From assembly GCF_003144195.1 (NCBI RefSeq), contig NW_020290017.1, forward strand, positions 198,038 through 262,037: a stretch of DNA of 64,000 nt, given 5' to 3'. Source of the DNA: Ceraceosorus guamensis. Its lineage: Eukaryota > Basidiomycota > Exobasidiomycetes > Ceraceosorales > Ceraceosoraceae. The notes beneath the pieces are model-generated. The model saw nothing but the letters and a program-made list of their open reading frames with translations, was not told the origin of the DNA and made no database searches. Positions 11,961 through 26,356 of the stretch are shown here, piece by piece; the stretch's first letter is position 1; every line of letters starts with the position of its first letter. The translations under genes were made by a program, and so were the position numbers.

Positions 11961-12427
11961 GCTACGCGAGAGCGGCGATGGGCACAGACAGGGGTTCGCA
12001 TGCGAGCTGGAGAGGAAGGAGCGTTCCAATCTCGAGATGTGAGCGCTTCTGTCAAATGAAAGTGGAGGCGGTCTGGAAATAGCAAAGACCGCAAAGCAAA
12101 TGCTTCGAACGCTTGAGACAGCTGCCAATAGATAAGTCTCCCAGATCCACAAAGGCGGGCGGAAGGCAGAACGAGTGATTCGCACGCGGATGGATTCGAC
12201 CGCGGTGAGGACGAGGCATGACGAGGATGGGCACACGAGACCGATTGCAGCGAGGCACGGGGAAATTTTTAGGACTTGGTGCACGATTAGAAGGTGACGT
12301 AAAAAGGCAGAGTGATACTGATAGAGTACAGTGTCTGTATTTGGAGAAGTCATTGAGGAACGAGTCTTGCGAGGGCGACCGTAGAATCATGCTGCGGTCT
12401 TGCGGTTCACATGCAACCACTTGGTGC
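11961..12427. other. Convergent 3' intergenic spacer
   Basis: Lies between the 3' ends of COX4 (+) and the p-aminobenzoate synthase gene (-). Nothing else recognised. Confidence 0.6.
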
Positions 12428-15400
12428 TTATACCCGCACGCCCAGCGCTGCGGCCTTGTCGAGGACTTCTTGCCATTCGCGTTCCGGGTCAGAGAGGTAG
12501 GTCACCGCTCCACCCGCGCCGAGTGACATTTCTGATGCACAAAGGACGAACACGCCTCGGTCAGCTGCTGCAACACGACTAGCGGGTGTGGTTCGGGTTT
12601 CCTCACCATGTCCGTCGATGACCAGGGTACGGATGATGACGCTGAAGCATGCGGCACCATCGACGCCCATCCAGCCCAGCGCACCAGCATAAGGACCACG
12701 CGGTCGTCTGCAGAGCTCGGTTTGAGAAGAGCTAGGCGAGCTTTTCGTGGACGCTGGTCCCGATTCAGGGCGATCTCCCGGATCAGCTTCGATCTTTTCG
12801 AGAATCTGAACGCTGCGTCGTTTGGGGGCACCTGTCATAGAGCCTGGAGGGAAGCATCGGCGGACGATGTCGACTGTGTTCCTGATAGGCGATTGTTGTG
12901 AGGACAGCGGTCGGTCGATTGTACCGCGCACCACCGTGACGAGTTGATGGACACTCTCGTAGCTTTCAACCCGCATTAGAGCTGGGACGCAGACGCTGTG
13001 CGCAGAGCAAAAGGACAGCAAGTCTGCTCGAATAAGATCCACAATCTGTGTGCGGGTCAAGATTTCAGTCATGAAAAGCCTGCTGGTTTCGTTTGAATGA
13101 AATGTCCACCATCGACGCACCATCAGATTCTCCGCTCTCTCTTTGGGATCAGCTTGCAGAGCACATCGTCTCTCTGCGTCTGTTCTCTCTCGCCACGCCC
13201 GTGTCTCCACACCTTCTTCAGCCCCACCAGGACGACGTGCGGCTTCTCCCTTGCCCCAGCCTGCGCGGGGCAGGGTGCCCTTGATAGGTCGCATTTCGAC
13301 ATTGCCATGGCTGGACACGCGAAGAAAACACTCGGGAGACGTGGACAAAATCGCCTGACGACCACCGCTTTGTTGCAGCAGGCTGTCTGACTCTCGAGTC
13401 GGAAGGAGCATGTAAGCGGCGTACGGTGCAGGATTTCGGAGACGCAGAGCTTTGTAGAGATCGTAATGATCGTCAATGTCCACCCTGCTTGCTGGTTTAG
13501 ATGGGCTTCCAATGCGACAAGATACTCGAGAGTCAGGTAATCGGCCACGAAATTGAGTGGTCAGGCACAATTCGTAGCTCTCGCCAGCTGCGACCTGTGC
13601 CCGCGCAGCGTCGACTTTCGCTGCATACAGCTTGGCGGGATCGACTGGCTTGAGATTTGCCATGGCCCGAGACAAATGCACTGGATCGGGCCCTCGATGC
13701 GAAGTCTGAACAGGATTGGCTTCCAGGTTGTCGAACGCCTGCGCGACTTCTTCGAACCAAGCATTTGCTTCTGCGTGAGTCAGGCCAAGCTTGATGGCGG
13801 CGGCAGGCGGCGAAGTAGAGGTGGAAAGCTTGCGCAGAGCTTCTTCAAGCTGTGTGAACGAAGGCTGAGATGGTATCACGCCTGCGCTATCGACCGCGAT
13901 CAGGGCATTCGCCGTCCATGTCTGCGTGCGATGATCATATGAGAGGACCTTATTGCACCAGCCAAAGGAAGCGTCTGGTAAACCTCTCTTGCTCTGCAAG
14001 GAGATATGGCCATGCGAACCCCGCATTGCTTCATCCGCAGGCGGAGTGATGTGACCACCTGGACCCGATGCGAAGAGGTGGCTTTGCTCTTGAGGGAGGT
14101 CGCGTAGGGTCTCAGATTGACAAGCATCCAGTCCAAGCGATTCGGTTCCCATCTCGTAGCCCCAGTAGCCTGCCCATCCCGCCTTGAAGGTCGAACCTGC
14201 TGAAATGCAACCGATTTTCGATGCATCGGCGCCGGCGTCAGTCTGACCGACGATTTCGTGCTGAATTCCGTGTAACCAATCCCAGAACGACGGCTCCATG
14301 GTTTGTGCCTTTTCGGCCTGCAATCTACCACTTGACGGAGCTCGGCTGTTGGGAATGGCACAAGGAGCTCCAGCGCGGCTAGCAGGAATGCCCAATTTGT
14401 GTTGAGACACTCGCGCTCCACTGGGCAAAGACAAAGCACGACCATTCTTGCCTTGCAGAATAATTCGCTTCCCCTCCCTGTGATAAGTTACCGCAAAAGT
14501 GGGACATGACATGTATGACATATTCGCTGCGGGGTCGCCAGGCTGGAAGCAATAAAGGTGGCTCTAGTCTGAGAGGCGTTCGCGATGTAAAGACACGGGA
14601 TGGCGTGACTCACTCTTGCGCTGTCGAACCACACAGCGCCGGCGTCGGCAGGAGGGCCATCCTCGACTGCTGGTTCGGACCGACGAAAGAGGGCTTCGAA
14701 AAGTGCCCCGGCGTGATCGCGATAATCAAGTCTCGCAGATGCATCTGACGCTGAGCTACAAATGCTTTTCTGAACAACCTTGAATCTCTTTGGATGTTCG
14801 GTGCGCGTCTGCGTAAGGGGGCGAGATGTGCAATTTGTAGTAGCGCGAGTGTCGTGAGCCAGTAGGGCATCGGGCAGCGGGCATGCTGAAAGCCAAGCGT
14901 CGATCCTATTGCTAACTCTTGATGACGTGCCATTTTGCTGCTCCCAGAACCCATGACACATGCGCAAGAAATTTGAGATGATCGTTGTGCCTGCCAAGGG
15001 TGAGGTTTCGATGCTTTCGGGGTGGAATTGCACACCCCATAGTGGTTCTGTCCGATGCTTGAGTCCCAGCAAGACGCGCTCACTTTGGGCAGACGCAATT
15101 CCCACATTCCGACCCGCATTCACTTTCTCGAGTGAGATCATCGGGAAAGAACCCTCGCGCAGAGAAGCGTTGAAGTGTGGTGTGGGCATCCGAGAGGGAG
15201 CGTCGATCGCCCAAGCCAAAGGTTGCAAGCACGACGGCAGGGCTGGGCACAGGACTGCGGCGTAAGCGGTCATTCTGCAGGACATCTCACCTGTCTGCAA
15301 GATTGACCCCTTGTCTCTACTCACAAGCCTCGTCCACTGTCAGACTGTTGTACCTGACCACCCGCTCTCCAGCGCTCACACCTTCGAAGAGGTCCATACC

Positions 15401-15952
15401 TGCCGCGCCTGACAGTCCGAGATCGAAGACGATCTGGGACGTGACACCATGTTTGATATTCGCAGAACGCCTGACCTTCCCTCCATACAACTGCACAATG
15501 CCTTGATGACCTAGGCAAACTCCAAGTGTAGGAATGGCCTTGCTGCTGGCTCCTTCTGTTCCCTGGGCTTCTGGAAAAAGGTGCCGCAGGAGTCGGAGGG
15601 TCTGCCCAAAATCCGCGTCTACGTCCGGACGGCCCGGACCAGGACTGACGATAATCGCATCGATATAGCTGGCTAGATGTTCATCGAATGATGATGCTTT
15701 GAGCCATGGGTGTTCGTGTGGCAGAACGAGCAATCGAGAGGTGAGCACCGAGCTGATGTGTCTTGTGCGCTTTTCTCTCTCTTCCGGGGAAAGAGCTGCA
15801 AAACAACGTGGACCAGAGTGACACTGAGTGAGTGCCGAGAGCAGCAGAGGAAGCAAGTTCAGCGTGTAAGAGTCGTGATGATCGATGACCAGAATCCGTG
15901 GGGGAATAGATGGTGCAATGCCCGAGCAAGCGCAGCCACCTGGAGTCGACAT
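12428..15952 (-). CDS. ABZ1: Bifunctional p-aminobenzoate (aminodeoxychorismate) synthase
   Basis: Makes 4-amino-4-deoxychorismate from chorismate and glutamine, the first committed step to p-aminobenzoate and folate. Exons (minus) 15952-15325, 15242-14614, 14542-13121, 13045-12428; about 1098 aa. The N-terminal class-I glutamine amidotransferase has ILVIDHHDSYTLNLL, SPGPGRP, the nucleophile in LGVCLGHQG (about residue 147) and the His-Glu pair in GVQFHPES (about 280). The C-terminal PabB-like domain has AGYWGYEMG, STSPECFLRV, MRPIKGTLPR, RAENLM-IVDLIRADLLSFC, FPPGSMTGAPK and DRGVFVLCASE-type motifs. It is longer than yeast Abz1 (about 790 aa) because of low-conservation linkers. The last intron (13046-13120) is 75 nt with no in-frame stop. 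The frame runs open upstream to 16003 but its first ATG is 15952. Confidence 0.92.
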
Positions 15953-16946
15953 GGCGGCGCAGATTGCTGCTCCTGCGGGCAAGAGGGTCCAGCTGCTGAG
16001 CACTGACTAACAGTCGTAAGACATCAGCAGGTCGAGATTGAGACTGTGTCTTGTTTGAGGTGGCAAGATGAGAAGGTGGCAGAGAAGACGCTCATGATCT
16101 TGGCTGCGAGAAGTTGGTGCAGCTCGTGCTCGAACGGGGTGTCATGATACACGATCGGTCGGCCTGGGACTCCTATGCAGGATGTGAGTTTTGGAACTGC
16201 AAGTGAAAGACCGAGACTTTTGCTTTGCCTGATGTATGCGCGGTTTGAAGGGCGAGAGATGGGTGTGAAAACGAGTCACCAAGTCTTCGTGAATGGTGAA
16301 TGGCTGAGAGTGATGCATCATGTATGCGCGAGCTTGAAGGCGCAAATAAGCTGGGAAAAGCCGAAAAAGTCAGGCCGAGGATTGAATCACGTGCCGTCTG
16401 TCTGACTTTATGCATGTTTGGAGTTTGATTTAAACGCAACATTCGAAATCATAATCGAAGTTTATACTAACGGTAAGTGTTGAATTTCAAAGTACACTAC
16501 TTACAGGTGGAATTAGCCGCACCGCTCCGGATCTAGAAATCAAGTCCAAGGCGCCACTTACAAGAGGAACGAAGCGATTCTGAATCACCATTCTGATTCA
16601 AAATTCTTGATTGGCGGCATTCTCGAGTCAATTAGCAACTCCGGGCTGTTCGTCATAAAAGCCACCGACGTATGAGAAACATGCAGCGCAACAAACTCTG
16701 AATGATCCTGCATCGTGCGATCGAGCACAAGGTTTGACTGTCGAAGGTCAGCGGAACTGGCGACCATCAAATGCAACCTCTTCGACTCGAGCTCTGAGCG
16801 GACAGCCCGCCTCCCAAAGCATGCGAGATCATTGTGAGGTCGGCACACACTGAATGCGCGCACTGAATTCAGCGAACTCTCGAGGGCATGCATTCACGAT
16901 TGCTTCACGCAAGTCGTGCACGAGAGCTTCGATGATTTTTGCGCAC
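15953..16946. other. Upstream region of the p-aminobenzoate synthase gene
   Basis: Lies between its start and the 3' end of the Ist3-like gene, which is on the same strand. AT-richer around 16400-16500. No gene recognised; open frames here look random. Confidence 0.5.
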
Positions 16947-18074
16947 CTATCTGCGTCGATGATGCTGCCCCCCGTGCCCATCGAAGCGTCTGACATCTTC
17001 GTCTCGCCGTCTGTCCCGATCTCGTGCGTCGCGGTCTCTTTGCACCGAATGTCGCTGCCGCTCCTCTTCAGCGCTCCCGCTTCTGCTCCTCATGCGTTCT
17101 CGCCGATTCTCCTCCTCGCGCCTGTCACGACTCTCGGAGGTTTGCTTGCCTGCTCTAGCGCTGTCGCTTCTCCCTTCCTTCCTCTCCTTCTTGAAGGCTC
17201 TCTCTTCTCGGATTCGCGCCCGCTCCGCTTTGCGTCGGAGCTTCTCCAGCCTCTCGAGATCATCCGTAGCTTGAGATCTCGACCCGCTTGCAGAGCCATT
17301 GCGTGTTAGGTATCCTGCCATCGGGTCCTCTAGGTCTGGATCGCCTTCTGAAGTGAACTTCGAAGCGGATGGCATAGCCGCAGAGGCTGATATGGGCGGG
17401 GCACAGTCTGCTATTCAGCCTCGCGGATGCAATCGATGAGAAGGCCGCACACTTCCCGGCGAGCCCTGCTACGAACGAGGCGCTGATAGTTCGTGCACAC
17501 CCTCACTCACTATTCAGAACGACTGGCGCAGCATTCCGACTTGGCTCAGTGCGCTCGATCTTATTCCCCTCATCATCCTTTTCGGTTGGCCCTTTGTAGT
17601 CCTTGACGTGATCCACTCGAATGATGCGATCCAGCACTTTGGCGCCATTGAGGTTGTCCACCGCCAGCACTGTACTCCTTTGGTCTTCGTACATCAAGAA
17701 GCCAAAGCCTCTCTTTGCTCCCGTCTCCTTCGCGCGTGGCAAGGATATGTCCAGGATCTCGCCGTACTGGGAGAAGATCGTGATGACATCCCCTTCGGTC
17801 AGGCCCAGCGGCAAACCTCCGACAAAGATGTATGCAGAGTCTGACAAAGAGAATCAGAGTCAGCAGTGGACGACCCTTCCCACCCAAAATTTGGAGATCA
17901 CGCACCTTTGAACTCATCGTGCCAGCTTGCCCCTTCAAGCGCCAGCTTCAGCTCCTGCTCATTGATTCTTTCTGTGCTTCGTATGTTGCTGTACAGATTG
18001 GAAGAAGTGCCGCTCATCGATCAGCGAAGAAGATGAGAGGCCTAGTTGTGACTGGCTGACACCACTCACTTCAT
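16947..18074 (-). CDS. IST3: RNA-binding splicing factor, Ist3/Cwf29/RBMX2 family
   Basis: RRM protein of the RES (retention and splicing) complex, which joins the activated spliceosome; partners include Bud13 and Pml1. Exons (minus) 18074-18070, 17988-17906, 17840-17511, 17347-16947; 272 aa. The first coding exon is only 5 nt (ATGAA); joining gives MNNIRSTERINEQEL, the family's usual N-terminus. The RRM (about residues 30-110) has RNP2 YIFVGGLP and RNP1 KRGFGFLMYE, then STVLAVDNLNG and IRVDHVKDYKG, both hallmarks of this family. The fourth exon supplies GDPDLEDPMAGYL and then an Arg/Asp/Glu-rich tail. A SNIP1/Pml1-like gene, encoding a possible second RES subunit, lies about 42 kb away at 59545. 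Confidence 0.92.
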
Positions 18075-18616
18075 TACAATCGCGCCGAAAGCTGAGTAAG
18101 CGTGCACACACTTCTGTTGAGCTCTCCGATGCGTGAACAGTATACAGGCGCGGCGAGATGCCCACGTGTGCCTCGACTGAGCCAAATCTACAGAGCGGCG
18201 TACGACTAAGTCGGCTCAGCGAAGCACAAGTCAGGCGTGTCTGGTGGTGATGGTGGTGGTAATTGTGATGGTGATGGTGGTCGCGGCGTTACCTTAGAAG
18301 CGCACAGACTCTACGGCCATAGATGCTGCGTGCTGCGCGGAAGATGTCCATCGCGCATATATGCAGGAGCAGCATCGAGTCCGTGCGCTTCGCGCCTCTT
18401 CGCGTCGTGCATTCAAGCCGCGCTCCTGCTGCCTTACGCGTTGCTGCGTTTGCACGCGCTCCACTGATCTGACCCTTCACCACCATCCGTCGGGTGTTCG
18501 AGCAGGTGACAAGGGTGCTCCGCTCACTCTCTGACAGCGGACAACCTCCAATCTCTTGTGCTCTGCACTTCGCAAAGATCTCAGGCTCAACGCACGCTCA
18601 CAAATCCCTTCGCACC
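18075..18616. promoter_or_regulatory. Divergent promoter, Ist3 / prolyl iminopeptidase
   Basis: About 540 bp between divergent starts. It holds a GGT/GAT-rich simple repeat at about 18237-18290. No clear TATA box. Confidence 0.5.
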
Positions 18617-20362
<1,746 letters not shown>

Positions 20363-21290
20363 AGTGTTGCTGAATCTTTCCGCTCGGTCCTGACCGCCGC
20401 CGCTGCAACTTCATCGATACTCTCTCGCTTTGCGGCTCATGCTCACGATATAGCTACTGGCGTCTTCCTGGTCTAGACCCTAACACTTTCGGAACACTAG
20501 CTGGTCGGAACACTCGCCAGCACCTTCGCTGGCGTAACAATTGCTGTTGCTATGATCCTCATTCGAATGACAACCTTTCGACGATCTCGTCTTAGCGATG
20601 ATCCAACGGCGCTTGTCTAGGGTGCGAGCAGTGTCATGAACGGGAGCGCCATGAACCGCTCGCGGCGTTGCGTCTGACTTTGCTGCGATTCTCTCAAGTC
20701 TTGCGTTGCATTCCAGCCACCGCTCCTTGCCTTCTTCCAAGTTCGATGTCTTTCCTGATCGGTACTTAGTAGTGCTCGCATCCGCAAGGTCGCATTTTGG
20801 ATTCTCCTCGACCTCGCGGCCCCCGGTTCACTCGTGGCTTTCTGTTTGGCTGACAGCTTGGGCTTGGTTGGAGGGTAGGCCCGTGTAGGCTGGTGCGCGG
20901 ATGTGCCTGTTCACATCATCAGTATGCATCATCTGTCGTTACAGGTCCCTCATTGGTTCTGGCTCCGCGGGACGAGGTGCTGCACTTCGCACGCCTACAT
21001 CATTGCAGAGCATACTGCACGTGTTTGAGCTCTCGAAAGTGCTCGTTGATGATTAACAAGGCGCAGGAAGGTAGGGTACGCGCTTCGCGCATACACATGG
21101 ACGCAGCCTGATTGATCTTGGTGCGCCATCGTCCTTCGACGGCCACAGATAGGCAAGCTTCTGCGCAAAAGCTTGTGCTGAGTGATTTGTAGATCGGCCT
21201 TCGCTCAAAGGGCACGGAAGCTAAGGAGCAAAAAAGGAAGGGGAAGTGTGGAAGGTTTTGACTGGTCCTGCGAGAGTGCCTTCTCTACCA
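20363..21290. other. Intergenic, no gene recognised
   Basis: Start of a gene-poor stretch after the iminopeptidase. Open frames are short and resemble no known protein. Confidence 0.5.
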
Positions 21291-21528
21291 TCCGGCAGGT
21301 GTCAAGCTCGGGCCCGGAGGCCTGGCTTTTGACGACCCATCGGGTTCGAGGTGGNNNNNNNNNNNNNNNNNNNNNNNNNNNNNNNNNNNNNNNNNNNNNN
21401 NNNNNNNNNNNNNNNNNNNNNNNNNNNNNNNNNNNNNNNNNNNNNNNNNNNNNNNNNNNNNNNNTCCGGCAGGTGTCAAGCTCGGGCCCGGAGGCCTGGC
21501 TTTTGACGACCCATCGGGTTCGAGGTGG
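21291..21528. other. Assembly gap with identical 64-bp flanks
   Basis: 110 N at 21355-21464. The 64 bp before the gap (21291-21354) are identical to the 64 bp after it (21465-21528). This is what two contig ends overlapping at the same locus would give, so the gap may be artificial and one copy spurious. A true tandem repeat spanning the gap is the alternative. Confidence 0.9.
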
Positions 21529-21620
21529 TCTCTGATCAAGGGTGGCATCTTCAGTTGCAGAGCCCGGACTCGAGTGTTGCCCGCAGGCATACTTCAAGAT
21601 CGATATGCAGTGAAGATTGT

Positions 21621-21710
21621 TGCCGTCGAGGGATTCGAACCCACGACGTTCTGGTTCTCAAACCAGATTTGAGTAAGCGCTCACGCGCTCGCCAACTTCG
21701 CCATCCCGGC
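21621..21710 (-). tRNA. tRNA-like unit a (isotype unresolved)
   Basis: About 90 nt. A-box-like TGGCGAAGTTGGCG; D arm with stem GCG/CGC and the GG of the D loop. Perfect B box GGTTCGAATCC. A 7-bp stem with loop TGAG just before the T arm could be a class-II (Leu/Ser) variable arm. Problems: only the outer four acceptor pairs form (GCCG/CGGC), and no canonical 5-bp/7-nt anticodon arm with T33 can be drawn. A hairpin AGCGC-N4-GCGCT sits at positions 22-35. It could be a tRNA gene with an odd intron, a class-II tRNA, or a tRNA-derived pseudogene. Confidence 0.45.
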
Positions 21711-24700
21711 GCGGTGAAAGAAATCTCGTGAGGACGCACCTCTTAAGCTACAATCTTCCGCGCGCGCGTGCCCGAGTCGCGTTGTGCAGGTGCTTGCATG
21801 GGGAGCCCTTCACATTGGAACGCTCGGGAAATACCGTCTCGTTTCGTAGAGACCCGCTGTCTCTCGAGGACAGCATCTTAGGAGGCGCTATATGGCAGTT
21901 CTGTGTGCCAAGCTCTATCGAACTTGATGAGAGAGTGCCCCACATCACTAGCTCGAGTGGACCCGTGAGGTCGTAGAAAAGCCGCTCGTTGGAGGTCGCT
22001 TTGCGTCAATCCGATATGAATTTTGAAGGCCATTCTGGTTGTCTCACGTAGCTATGATGCAGGGACACAATCTGGCCCGCACGGCTCATGCTGCTCCTTG
22101 AGCATCGGTTGAGAGCGCGCTGAGCGCGCCAGAAATCGTTTGCATCAGCTGGCCGATGCTAGCCGCGCGACCGTTTAGGGCTACCTGAATGCGGCGCGCA
22201 ATCCAGTGCTCAACTCACCTGGCTACCGCTCATGGCGCAACAAATGGCGACTCGAACTGGATTTCTCGTGGGTCGGACCCGGTCGCAGACGTCCTTTTGT
22301 GCGAGTCCATGCCTCGCAAAGACCTTGAGTGGCGCGACCTGCTGTCAGGGCTCGCTCTTAACGCGCTCGGTAGTTGCGAGGTGCCGCATAGGACGCGTCT
22401 AAATATTGGCCGGGCGCAAAAGCGGCTGCCTCAAGACAGCCCTCACTGCAAAGTGGGGGCAGTGTGTTATAGTGAGCCGGGGGTGGAGCCCATTCGGCTG
22501 CGTAGGCGGTGTAGACGTCGGAACCAGCATGAGGAAGACACGTCGATTATGACGATCGAGTGCGCAATGGGCGAACCTCGGCGATAAGAAATCGAAATCG
22601 CCAGATGTGTCCGTATTCTGCTGATTGCACCGGCAGTCTCGATTGGAAAGAAGGCGCTGTTGGCGACACTCAAAGCTCGGCAAGTGTAGCACTCGAGCGC
22701 GCCCGAGACTTTCCGCGATCTTCCATCATACGACGGTGGAGTCACGCTTTCTGCGCTCGCAGTCTGAGGAGAGAAACGGCCATAGTGGTGAGTCATGAGG
22801 CTGCAGCGGAAGCGCTTGTGTGATGCTGCCGAGGGAAGAGAGTGTGGTTGGTCGTGGGAACAGGCCATCTGAGTGTCTTTGGTGGCATCGATCTCGTGTC
22901 CGAGTTCCGCGGAGGGAGCAGGTCAAGCGGCGATGTAATGGCTGAAGAGACTGGCATCCCGCCCCGACTGGTGACCTTTCCACGACAGCCGGATGTCGCA
23001 AGCTGAGACTAGTTCTATAAGATGACGGACCTGGCAAGTCGCTGCTGACAGAGGACATTACAATGTCCTACGACAGTGTGCCAGCGCGGTAGCCTGGCGA
23101 TCTCTCTTCCCCTGTCCGCTTGACACACCGAACGCCTGTGTTTCGAAAAGCCTCTCCCATGTGAGGGCTGACCGCTCGCTTGCCCGTGACTCTTTCCGGT
23201 ACAGACCTTCCTGCTTTCTTTTCTCGTCTTATCCATCTCGAGTGTGCTCGCAAGACGCAGACGAGCGCTCATTCTCTTTCGAGCATCTACGTGGCGTTCT
23301 CCATGCATTCGGTATGGCTCTGAAGGCTTTTTTGGTGAAAGAGCTTTGCGAGCCACATCAGCGTTTCTGAGCCGATGCTGTATCTGCGATTTTCTTCACA
23401 TCGCCATGCTACTCAGTAGCTCGGCCAGGACGTGGAGGCTGTCAAGGGGCAGGAAGGGCGTCAAGATGAAGTACGATGAGCTGGGCCAGGCGTGCACTGG
23501 TTCTGGGAAGAATGTGACGTGAGCCGCGAGCATTTCGAATGACGGGGCCATGGATAGTCCGACAGATCATCGTGATAGTGTCAGGAAGAGAATGAAATCC
23601 CGATCGGCATAGAGCGATGAAAATCGTCAGCGTTGATCAGCTCGTGCGCGCGATTCAGGCGAGAAGCGTGCGCACTAGGTGAGATGGAGTCCTCCGTGTC
23701 GGGTCAAGAGCATGAAAAATCCTAATTCGCATCCAAGGCACTGCCTCCTCGCTCCGCCTGTTCCGAAGGACCTGATCAATTTTCTTGGTCGACCGCTTCT
23801 TCCTCTCATCTCAGTCGCGTGTCCCTACGATTGCACAGGTCCTGTCGCCATGGATGCAAAGACCTTGCTAGTGAAGATGCCTCCTTCGTTCGTGATCCAG
23901 TGATCGGAGGCTTGAGCTGCTTGCTCCACAGCCTCGTATTAAGGACTCTTCGATAATCAAAGTCCCACACAGGGCGAGTGAGGACGCCGTGTGTGCTCTC
24001 CCCTTCCAGATTCATTTGAACCTACGGTATGTACAAGCGATAATGTAGCTCTCGAGCGATTCCAACATCGCCTGCCGAGAGACGAGCGTCGTGCTCTTGC
24101 CTGAGCATCGTCGACCCTCGAGCTGCCAAAGGCAGGCCATTCCCTTCACAAGACCTTTCCTCGCCTTCAATTGGGCCGTCTAGACAGATGCTTGCTCAAG
24201 GAAGTGGGCTGCGCAAGGCGCAGGCATTGGGGCAATGGTTGGAGGGACGTGAAAGTCGGAAGAGGTCGGTGAAGGCCCTAACCGGAGCCGAGGATTTGGC
24301 GTTAGTCAGCCTCGCCCGCTTCCTGGGCCTTCTGACGCTCCTCCCAATCAGACTCACAAGTTGTGTCCGAGGCTGTATGATGCGCTTGCTCGCCTCACGA
24401 CGGTGCTGTTGGTCGCGCAACGCGTGTTTCTTTTCTAGGGTCCCAAGGCAGGCGCATCGCTCGCTTGGCTCGCACGCGTCAGCGTTCAGCTTAGCTGCTG
24501 TTGACGCACACTGAGCAAAAGCTCGTAGCTCGTAGGCGCGTTCATATTGGAGCAAGCGTGGTGTAGCGAGCGTGCCTTCCAATCCTTTTTGAGATGGCAA
24601 AGCTTGAAAGAAAGAGATGTTATCTGCGCTCCGAAAGACCAGGCCTCCATTTCGTATGCCCGAGTGTCGACCCAGAAGAGTGCAGCCCGTGAAGCGACCT

Positions 24701-26356
24701 TCGACGAAGCTATGAATCCCTGGTTCACTGCCGAAGTAGTTGGTCTGCTCGCAGCAGCGAGCCTCGTCGTGACAGCGCCGAGGTGGTTCTCTCTTTCACA
24801 AGAGGCCCATGAATGCACTAACCCAAGGCGTAGCCCTCGCGCTCACCTGTTATACGGTATTCTCAGGCCAGCGATATGAACGTTCTCGGAGAGCCGACGA
24901 CTTCACGGCCGACGCCTGCGCCCAGACCTCGGGGCAAGCTAGAAGTCCTTGACCGCGGCCAAAGCACACCTTAAGCGCAAGTCCGCGCGCCCGTAATGCT
25001 AACTTTTTCGATGCTTGTGCCTCCCTGCACGTGCTTCTTGAAAGCCGGCGGCGATATGGAATTACTGCGTGTCAGCCCTCAAGAAGGATGGTCCCCCTCC
25101 TTGCCTTGTCCATCGCCTGCTTGCCCCTCTTCTCGCGCGCGCCTGAGATTCGCAGCCTGCGATGGCAGCGTAGGATGGCGTGCGGAATGTGGAGCCGTCG
25201 GGGGCGGTATGAGCTGCTCATTGCGCTCTGAATGCTGTGCGAGTGTCCCATATGTGTTTTGCCATCTATGTCGGAAGTTCAAAGGACTTTCGGTGGCAAT
25301 TCCCGCGTGTGTATGCGTCCATGCTGAAGCTTGGCCTGCGGATGTACAGAGCTTCTGGTTGCAAAAGGAAAGGCTTGGGAAAAGCCCTGAAGGAGGTCCA
25401 CAACGAGAGTGTCCCTGCCAAACGGGGTGGGTGCACCCGATTTACAGCATCATTCTAATTGTTGATATGCTGAGACGACTCTAGTGGTTGTGAGGGAGCT
25501 CCATCACACATCTCACCCATGCTGCACTCGATCATGACTCGTGACTCTTGACTCTGACTGTGCTGCAACTCGACCAACTCGACGGTGAAAAATCGCGCTG
25601 CAGGATCACGTGAGTTCCTGAACTCAAATTGCACGTGCACAGACGGAAAATTAGAAGACGCGCGTGCCTAGCTCGCATCAGCTGTGCATGGGCGGGGCTG
25701 CGCGCGCTATCATGCAGCTGTATCCAATCCACATTCAGATTGTGATTCAATTCACGCGATTATTGTGATTGTTTGCCCGGCCGCCACAATCACCCCGCGG
25801 CGGCAACACGCGGTGCCGCTGCATGCACCAGCAGGAACAGATGATGTGGAGCGTTCGCGGACCCGCGCGGTGGCCGATAGCCCAGCCCGTCGGTTTCCGA
25901 TGTACCTTCTGTCCGAAGACTCACACCCATCACTTTAGCTGCCTGCCGGTTATCATTCTTTGGCCGCCGCAAGAACTTACCTAGCGCACACCGGAGTACA
26001 CCCTTGTCCCGCAATTTCGGGGTGTCCGCCACTGCAACGACTCGTCCGAGCAAGCTCGCATACGCTCAGTCGATGTTCATTGAGAGTCTCGACTCACGAG
26101 TACGCAATTGGACTACAAGAACACGATGGACCTCTTGCAAAGCCACCGTGGCTTAATCACTAGAAATGCTTGATATTGCAGTGCCGCGAACTGCTAGGGG
26201 AAGGGTTAGAAAGTACTATACATTTGGGTAGCGGAAAGTACTGATAGAGCGCCGGTGAAAGCTGTCGATGCGCGGCGACTTCATACACTCGATAAGGAGG
26301 TGAACAGGTACACTACGGCGGATGAGATCTACCTGAATCCGCTTGATGGCAAGAGC
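21711..26356. other. Gene-poor region, no gene recognised
   Basis: About 4.6 kb. Open frames up to about 160 codons (for example 24996-25484) show no recognisable domain, no conserved splice structure and Cys/Ser-rich composition typical of chance frames. The right end has a GACTC/CGTGACTC-type motif cluster (about 25523-25565). Downstream (minus-sense) flank of coiled-coil gene B. Nothing mobile recognised. Confidence 0.45.

Noticed and set aside
21291-21528. Considered as a transposon insertion site or true tandem repeat
   Set aside because: Identity of 64 bp directly at both edges of the N run is better explained by overlapping contig ends.
24996-25484. 162-codon plus-strand Cys-rich frame, considered as a small secreted protein
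   Set aside because: No convincing signal peptide and Cys spacing looks random; left as non-coding.
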